Below are positions 59,486 through 64,000 of a DNA stretch of 64,000 nt, piece by piece. The position numbers and the translations under genes were made by a program. The notes under the pieces were generated by a model that was given only the letters and a program-made list of their open reading frames with translations, was not told the DNA's origin and ran no database searches. Numbering within the stretch: position 1 is the first letter of the stretch; each line of letters starts with the position of its first letter. This DNA comes from Okeania sp. KiyG1 (lineage in GTDB: Bacteria; Cyanobacteriota; Cyanobacteriia; Cyanobacteriales; Microcoleaceae), in assembly GCF_014132355.1 (NCBI RefSeq), contig NZ_BLZO01000187.1, positions 164,416-228,415 of the forward strand, written 5' to 3'.

Positions 59486-59583
59486 TAGACTTCTCCGATA
59501 ATCAAAAATAAAACCAATTCATAGTACAGAAATTCTCAATTATTTTCCCCATAGTCCCTACTCCCTCTTTTCCAAAGATGTTA
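59486..59583. repeat. MITE C copy overlapping the hydrolase start
   Basis: Left end TAGACTTCTCCG, right end CAAAGATGTTA (degenerate). aaaataaaaccaattca and gaaattctcaattatttt are shared with the other copies. Its right end contains the ATG of the next gene. Confidence 0.65.
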
Positions 59584-60468
59584 AATAATTATCTATCTAA
59601 AGCATCATATCAAGCAGTATTTCTTGGCTATAACTTTTTACCAATAATTACTTGGAAAGTATTGTCAAATCCTGCTGCTGAAATTGTGGCATTTTTCAAC
59701 AACTATCGTATTCATAAACAGATTACATATTTGACTGTCAATAATTACGATTTAAAATTAGACATTTACCAGTCTCTCAAAAACAAACCTCACCCAGTAG
59801 TTATTTTTATTCACGGTGGTGGTTGGGTAGACCGCCCAAAAGAAGTCGAACTATTTTTTTTATTGCCATATTTGAAAATGGGTTTTTCTGTTGTGAATGT
59901 GGGGTATCGTTTGGCAGCAGAGTCCTTAGCACCCGCAGCAGTAACAGACTGTCAGTCTGCTTTACGTTGGACGATAAAAAATGCCCAAAAGTATAATTTC
60001 AATCCTGAAAAAATCATTATCAGTGGCTATTCTGCTGGAGGCCATTTAGCTATGACAACTGCTATGTTACCTACTTCTGCTGATGAGGAATTGAAAGTAG
60101 CTGCGGTAGTCAATTGGTATGGCATTACAGATGTCAAAGATTTACTTGAGGGGCCGAATGTTCAAGATTATGCTCTGGAGTGGATGGGCAACCAGAGCGA
60201 TCGCTTGGAAATTGCCGAGGATGTTTCTCCTATTAATTATGTACATTCTGAACTCCCACCAATTTTTACTGTTCACGGCGATGCCGACTTAAGTGTCCCA
60301 TATAATCATGCTGTGAAATTTCACGAAGCACTTAATCAAGCTAATGTACCGAATCAGTTATTAACTATTTCAGGAGGTGGACATGGAGGATTTAGTTATA
60401 GTCAAAATCTGAAAGTTTATGAAAATATTGAAGCTTTTTTCATAAAAAATGATTTATGGGGTGATTAA
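59578..60468 (+). CDS. Alpha/beta hydrolase (carboxylesterase-like)
   Basis: 296 residues. VIFIHGGGWVDRP holds the oxyanion-hole HGGGW motif of the BD-FAE/hormone-sensitive-lipase-like group. The nucleophile elbow is GYSAGG; the other triad members are the Asp in HGDADLSVP and the His in SGGGHGGFS. The N-terminus (residues 1-45) is partly hydrophobic (AVFLGYNFLPIITWKVL), probably membrane-associated. The ATG at 59578 lies inside the right end of MITE C; no alternative ATG precedes the conserved core other than none seen, so the MITE may have replaced the original start. Substrate unknown; a carboxylic ester or lactone is likely. Confidence 0.88.
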   Translation: MLNNYLSKASYQAVFLGYNFLPIITWKVLSNPAAEIVAFFNNYRIHKQITYLTVNNYDLKLDIYQSLKNKPHPVVIFIHGGGWVDRPKEVELFFLLPYLKMGFSVVNVGYRLAAESLAPAAVTDCQSALRWTIKNAQKYNFNPEKIIISGYSAGGHLAMTTAMLPTSADEELKVAAVVNWYGITDVKDLLEGPNVQDYALEWMGNQSDRLEIAEDVSPINYVHSELPPIFTVHGDADLSVPYNHAVKFHEALNQANVPNQLLTISGGGHGGFSYSQNLKVYENIEAFFIKNDLWGD

Positions 60469-60647
60469 CAATTAGGTGGTCGTGAATAATAATGGTTGAG
60501 GCCAGGTTGAGGATTTTTAGCAACTCCCAATTCCCAATTAATATTTCTTTACTATTAATTTCTACTACCACCTAATTAACTGCCAAAATGGCTGGAAAAA
60601 CCAGAAAAAACTGAGGCAGTGTTGTTAACCTTAATCAATTAAGACGA

Positions 60648-61106
60648 ATGTTATATCTGAGTGAATTTTCAGTAGCTAATTCAGCAGTTGGTATGATATT
60701 ACCAATTTTTTTTGCACAGGAAACAATAACTCCACCAGCAGAAATAGACCCAGCTGTGGTTGATGGTTTTATGACTGCTATCAACTTAGTTTCTATTGTG
60801 GGATACTTAATAATGGCGTTTTTCTGTTACAAGATTTTCCAAAAGTTAAATGTTGAAGATGCTTGGTTTGCTTGGATTCCGATTTTAGGTACATACATTA
60901 CTTTCAAAGCTGCTGATGAGGAAAAACCTGTACTATGGACAATTTTATCTTATATTCCATGTATTAATATCATTGCTGCAATTAAATCAATTATGGCTTG
61001 GGTGAGAATCTTTAAGAAGTTGAATAAATCTCCCTGGTTACTGTTGATATGCTTAATTCCGTTAGTAGGAAGTTTATTAGTATTTGGATATGCAGCATTT
61101 ACCTAA
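60648..61106 (+). CDS. DUF5684-like small membrane protein
   Basis: 152 residues, four hydrophobic segments: ~30-60 (FMTAINLVSIVGYLIMAFF), a middle WFAWIPILGTYITF, LWTILSYIPCINIIAAI and LLLICLIPLVGSLLVFGY. The WIPxxxxxxxFKAA and SPWLLLICLIPLV motifs fit DUF5684 proteins (related in layout to signal-peptidase-associated membrane proteins). No catalytic motif. Followed after 52 bp by a 64-residue membrane peptide and then a DUF2752 protein, all on the plus strand. Confidence 0.7.
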   Translation: MLYLSEFSVANSAVGMILPIFFAQETITPPAEIDPAVVDGFMTAINLVSIVGYLIMAFFCYKIFQKLNVEDAWFAWIPILGTYITFKAADEEKPVLWTILSYIPCINIIAAIKSIMAWVRIFKKLNKSPWLLLICLIPLVGSLLVFGYAAFT

Positions 61107-61158
61107 AGTTTTTTCAACAAAGGAAGTAGTAATATTAATTACAGGAGTAATTTGAATA

Positions 61159-61353
61159 ATGCTCAAACTTAAATACAGGAAAGTAATTTTTTTGATTCTT
61201 ATTGCTATTCTGGCAGGGGGATCGATGGCTGCTTACTCTCAATCGGAGACTAATTTTTTACTCAAAACTGTAGAATTAGTTATGTTTCAACAAGCAGCAA
61301 CAATTGTAATTTATCTCAGTTGTTTTGGTTGGGATATATTGCGTAGTCGTTAA
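61159..61353 (+). CDS. 64-residue membrane protein
   Basis: MLKLKYRKVIFLILIAILAG at the N-terminus is one membrane helix; a second hydrophobic part is AATIVIYLSCFGWDIL. It is flanked closely by the DUF5684 and DUF2752 genes. No known family recognised; its placement in a row of small membrane genes supports it being real. Confidence 0.55.
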   Translation: MLKLKYRKVIFLILIAILAGGSMAAYSQSETNFLLKTVELVMFQQAATIVIYLSCFGWDILRSR

Positions 61354-61374
61354 TGAAGTCAGAAGTTAGAAGTC

Positions 61375-61470
61375 AGAAGTCAGAAGTTAACCCACCCCTA
61401 ACCCCTCCCAACCCACCCCTAACCCCTCCCAACCCACCCCTAACCCCGACCGTGGAGGGGAGGGGAAGTA
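61375..61470. repeat. Tandem ~20 bp repeat (cccctcccaacccacccctaa type)
   Basis: Three units of acccacccctaacccctccca between the small membrane gene and the DUF2752 gene; the same unit occurs inside the MITE at 5994-6478 and near 62045. Confidence 0.8.
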
Positions 61471-61551
61471 GAGGATTTGAGGAACTCTCCAAAAATATTT
61501 CGCCTTAAAAGGCGGGGTTTTAGACCCAATTATTTTGATAAATAAGTTGAA

Positions 61552-62037
61552 ATGCAAAAGTTTTCTGAATTCCTATCTGATAGAGAGCGATGTCAGCGAT
61601 ATATTTATCTGGCGATCGCTCTTCTTCCTATTATTGGTAGTTACTTTTTGAATTTTGGGCTGAAGATACCATTTATAGGATGTCCACTGTTACGTTATAT
61701 AGGTATTCCTTGCCCTGGATGGGGGTTGACCCGCTCCCTAATGGCAGTTGCACAAGGAGATTTGAGTCAGGCGATCGCTTATCATTTATTTGGACCTATA
61801 TTTTTTGCTGCGTTTGTAATTGCAATTTTACATATTGTTTTGGAATTAATAAATAATCGAAAAATCCGCACATTTTATGTACCTTTAATTCAAAATCATC
61901 ATTTTCAGATTTTTTGTTTTCTAGTTTTATTTTGTTATCATGGAACACGACTACAACAGTTGTGGAAAACTGGAGAAATTTATAATTTTTTGATTCATTC
62001 CACCCTGGGAAATTGGTTATTTGGGTTTATTAGTTAA
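61552..62037 (+). CDS. DUF2752 membrane protein
   Basis: 161 residues. Family motif CPLLRYIGIPCPGWGLTRS, then AVAQGDLSQAIAYHLFGP, with hydrophobic helices at ~18-35, ~85-105 and ~118-135. DUF2752 proteins are small integral membrane proteins of unknown function, common in cyanobacteria and Bacteroidetes. Together with DUF5684 and the 64-residue peptide it forms a row of small membrane genes that may function together. Confidence 0.88.
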   Translation: MQKFSEFLSDRERCQRYIYLAIALLPIIGSYFLNFGLKIPFIGCPLLRYIGIPCPGWGLTRSLMAVAQGDLSQAIAYHLFGPIFFAAFVIAILHIVLELINNRKIRTFYVPLIQNHHFQIFCFLVLFCYHGTRLQQLWKTGEIYNFLIHSTLGNWLFGFIS

Positions 62038-62430
62038 GTGTAGTGACCCACCCTAACCCTTCCCAGGAGTGGAATGTGGGGAGATGGGGAAATAATGAAG
62101 ATGAAATATAAAAAGAATGCTACGAATAATTTAGCTGGTTAAAAAACTTTACCGAAAAATCCTGGTCTAAAGCCTCTCCTTTTTTTATTGCCATATTTGA
62201 AAATGGGTTTTTCTGTATTAATTAGTCGTGAATAGTAATGGTTGAAGGTTGATATTGCAATCTTAGCTCCTGAGACTTATGGCACTGCTCCCACTACTTC
62301 AGCTTAATTACATTGGAGAAGTTTCATCAATTATTAAATACTGAATATTCTTTATTAAAAAAATTATTTCAACGGAAGTAATTTGCTATTTGATATAATT
62401 TCTCTAGTCAAACAAAACAATTAATTAGCA
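62038..62430. other. Non-coding region with a hydrolase-gene fossil
   Basis: A copy of 59854-59891 (tttattgccatatttgaaaatgggtttttctgt, from the alpha/beta hydrolase gene) appears at 62180-62215. It is joined directly to a version of the gene's downstream flank (cgtgaatagtaatggttga, 62226-62245), so it is a deleted duplicate. A repeat A fragment (taccgaaaaatcctggtctaaagcc) precedes it. Confidence 0.65.
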
Positions 62431-63219
62431 ATGAATCTACAAGAACAAAATTGGACTAACCTATTCGGAAATCATACCCCAGAAGGAACAGCTTGGTATG
62501 GTATTTGGACTAGATATTCTCCAGAATTAGAAGTTATAAAATCTTTTCAAGGAATCAGAAAATTCTCAGCTAATCAGGATAAAACAGTAATTACTCACCA
62601 TAATAGTTATACTTATGCTGATGGTAGTACGGAAGAAAAACAATGGCAAATTGAGAAAGAAATTGTTAATAAACCAGATGGAATCATTCATCCAGCATTT
62701 GAATCAATGAGGACATTATCTTTCAGTAAAGAAGCCAAAACTTGGATGTGTCTACAATTAAAAATAGGGAATCTTTTTGGTTGTGAATTATTTTTCCAGC
62801 ATCAAAATTTTCGGACTAGCGTTGCTTCTATGTATGGAGAGAATGGAGAACTAGCAGGATTTACACAAATTCGCGAGCATCTTAATAGTTATCCAGACCA
62901 AAAACCAGGAGCAGAATTAAAGAATATATCGGGAAATTGGGTGGGGCAAAAACAGTCCATGACTCCTGATTTACAAATTTCTCAAGAACCAGAACTGACA
63001 GAACTTAAGTTAGATCCAACTGCAGGTAAAAATCCAACATTTTTTCTGCCTGATGGTATAGTTATTAATGTTCCTGAAAAGGTAAACATAGGAGAAGAAT
63101 TTGAACTTGTAGTAGGTAAGATGATGATAGAAAATAAGTATAAACGAATGACTATTAAATATGATAAAGATGGCAAATTTATTCAGTTAATTTCTGAAGT
63201 TTTTGACAGGAAAGATTAA
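62431..63219 (+). CDS. DUF3598 family protein
   Basis: 262 residues. NWTNLFGNHTPEGTAWYGIWTRYSP, RKFSANQDKTVITHHNSYTY, and in the C-half LPDGIVINVPEKVNIGEEFEL match the two-part lipocalin-like DUF3598 family found in cyanobacteria and plastids. The family fold is a beta-barrel that probably binds a hydrophobic ligand; function is not settled. Start ATG at 62431 (MNLQEQNW). No signal peptide. Next feature downstream is the CRISPR array. Confidence 0.85.
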   Translation: MNLQEQNWTNLFGNHTPEGTAWYGIWTRYSPELEVIKSFQGIRKFSANQDKTVITHHNSYTYADGSTEEKQWQIEKEIVNKPDGIIHPAFESMRTLSFSKEAKTWMCLQLKIGNLFGCELFFQHQNFRTSVASMYGENGELAGFTQIREHLNSYPDQKPGAELKNISGNWVGQKQSMTPDLQISQEPELTELKLDPTAGKNPTFFLPDGIVINVPEKVNIGEEFELVVGKMMIENKYKRMTIKYDKDGKFIQLISEVFDRKD

Positions 63220-63470
63220 ACCTACATTCCGCACGACAAAACGTACCATAAAAATATAAGTCAAAAGTCAAAAGTCAAAAGTCAAAAGTAAGAAGTAAGA
63301 AGTAAGAAGTAAATTATAGTTGTCAATAGTCCAGTAGGGTGCGTTAGCGGAACGAAGTGGAGTGTAACGCACAATTTTTGATGTTGTGTGATGCGTTACG
63401 CTATCGCTAACAGCACCCTACAGGTGACTCTAGTTCTACTGGAGCAAAATGTTTTTACGTAGATATTTTT
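63220..63470. other. CRISPR flank with a palindromic repeat
   Basis: Runs of agtcaaaa (63258-63290), then a long inverted repeat 63334-63421 (GTAGGGTGCGTTAGCGG ... inverse GTAGGGTGCTGTTAGCG), then ~50 bp up to the first CRISPR repeat. If the leader is on this side it is short. Confidence 0.6.
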
Positions 63471-64000
63471 GTTTCAATCCCTAATTAGGGATTAGGGTTC
63501 GGAAAGTAATGGGTTTGGGTAAAATATACATGGAAGCTGTTGAGGTTTCAATCCCTAATTAGGGATTAGGGTTCGGAAAGCATATCAAATAAAGCTTATC
63601 CAAGCTTATAAAGCTACCCTGTTTCAATCCCTAATTAGGGATTAGGGTTCGGAAAGGAAGACGCTGTGTATGAGTTTAGTTACGAACCGGGTAGTTTCAA
63701 TCCCTAATTAGGGATTAGGGTTCGGAAAGTATTTATGGAGAAAAATCCAATGTCCAAGTCTTTTATTGTTTCAATCCCTAATTAGGGATTAGGGTTCGGA
63801 AAGCCAGCATATCCAGTGGCAACAACGAGTTTCTATTTATGTTTCAATCCCTAATTAGGGATTAGGGTTCGGAAAGTCCCTGCCTTTTTAGCAGTTGGAG
63901 AAGAAATCAGGGTTCTTGTTTCAATCCCTAATTAGGGATTAGGGTTCGGAAAGGCATCAGCGTTCCTGATGATGATGCAGGCTAATGATCCAGGTTTCAA
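63471..64000. CRISPR. CRISPR array, 36 bp repeat, 7 spacers in view, continues past the window
   Basis: Repeat begins GTTTCAATCCCTAATTAGGG and ends ATTAGGGTTCGGAAAG (36 bp). Copies start at 63471, 63545, 63621, 63694, 63768, 63841 and 63918, with a partial one from 63994. Seven spacers of 37-41 bp (38, 40, 37, 38, 37, 41, 40), all different. All complete repeats are identical, with no degenerate terminal repeat on the left. The repeat contains the palindrome CCCTAATTAGGG. GTTTC...GAAAG ends are seen with type I and III systems in cyanobacteria. No cas gene lies in the window, so type is open. Confidence 0.97.

Larger units (their letters stand above)
58913..59577. other. Non-coding region with repeats
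   Basis: A REP-like palindrome (gcgagcaagatgctcgcac, 59083-59103), repeat A (59245-59425) and MITE C (59486-59583) fill most of it. Confidence 0.65.

Overview
The window looks like a piece of a filamentous cyanobacterial chromosome (Oscillatoriales/Microcoleaceae-like; a Trichodesmium/Okeania/Microcoleus relative is a guess). Support: scattered HIP1 octamers (GCGATCGC, e.g. near 7500, 11025, 34175, 45415, 61611), cyanobacterial families (ZipN/Ftn2, GUN4, DUF2752, DUF3598, pentapeptide proteins, an AarF/ABC1 kinase), AT-rich DNA, low coding density and very heavy loads of small repeats, MITE-like elements, tnpB remnants and group II introns. No rRNA or tRNA was recognised.

Layout. 1-7844: remains of a surface-polysaccharide region on the minus strand (WcaF-like acetyltransferase cut by the window edge, two family-2 glycosyltransferases), broken up by a type ISP/IIG-like restriction-modification pseudogene whose 3' end has been amplified into a ~230 bp tandem array, by tnpB debris and by a 485 bp MITE. 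7850-11122: a tnpB fragment split by a group II intron that itself looks like two introns merged, then cobU and a conserved gene. 11592-16817: trehalose synthesis from glycogen (treY with a frameshift, treZ). 17044-19026: a broken tnpB element and a small DNA-binding-like protein. 19200-27002: a co-directional five-gene cluster (TerY-like vWA protein, YegI-like kinase, a helical adaptor protein, an adaptor-GUN4 protein, and a giant SPFH/flotillin-like protein with a C-terminal vWA domain). 27419-29542: glgX. 29600-31480: a REP-associated transposase inside long repeat arrays. 31501-33690: a kinase-ZipN fusion. 35090-37246: ABC1 kinase and a small conserved protein. 37560-44703: three tnpB wrecks, one carrying group II intron remains, and a Ser/Thr kinase with a small membrane protein. 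44995-48005: WecG/TagA glycosyltransferase and an HD-like protein. 49643-53941: three pentapeptide-repeat proteins. 54747-58208: Xaa-Pro aminopeptidase and a SMP-30/gluconolactonase pseudogene split by a dispersed repeat, followed by a 55 bp tandem array. 59578-63219: alpha/beta hydrolase, small membrane proteins, a DUF3598 protein. 63471-64000: a CRISPR array running off the window end, with no cas genes in view.

Functional links. TreY, TreZ and GlgX form a glycogen-to-trehalose route (osmoprotection), with the vWA/kinase/SPFH cluster lying between treZ and glgX on the same strand. That cluster is the best candidate for a little-described system: it resembles the TerY-P (vWA-kinase-PP2C) stress/conflict modules, but shows no PP2C and instead carries an SPFH-vWA scaffold and a GUN4 protein.

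Many genes carry single-base frameshifts, several in homopolymers (treY, the SPFH gene, the GUN4 gene, the intron RT). Either the assembly has indel errors or the genome is decaying; the sequence alone cannot decide.
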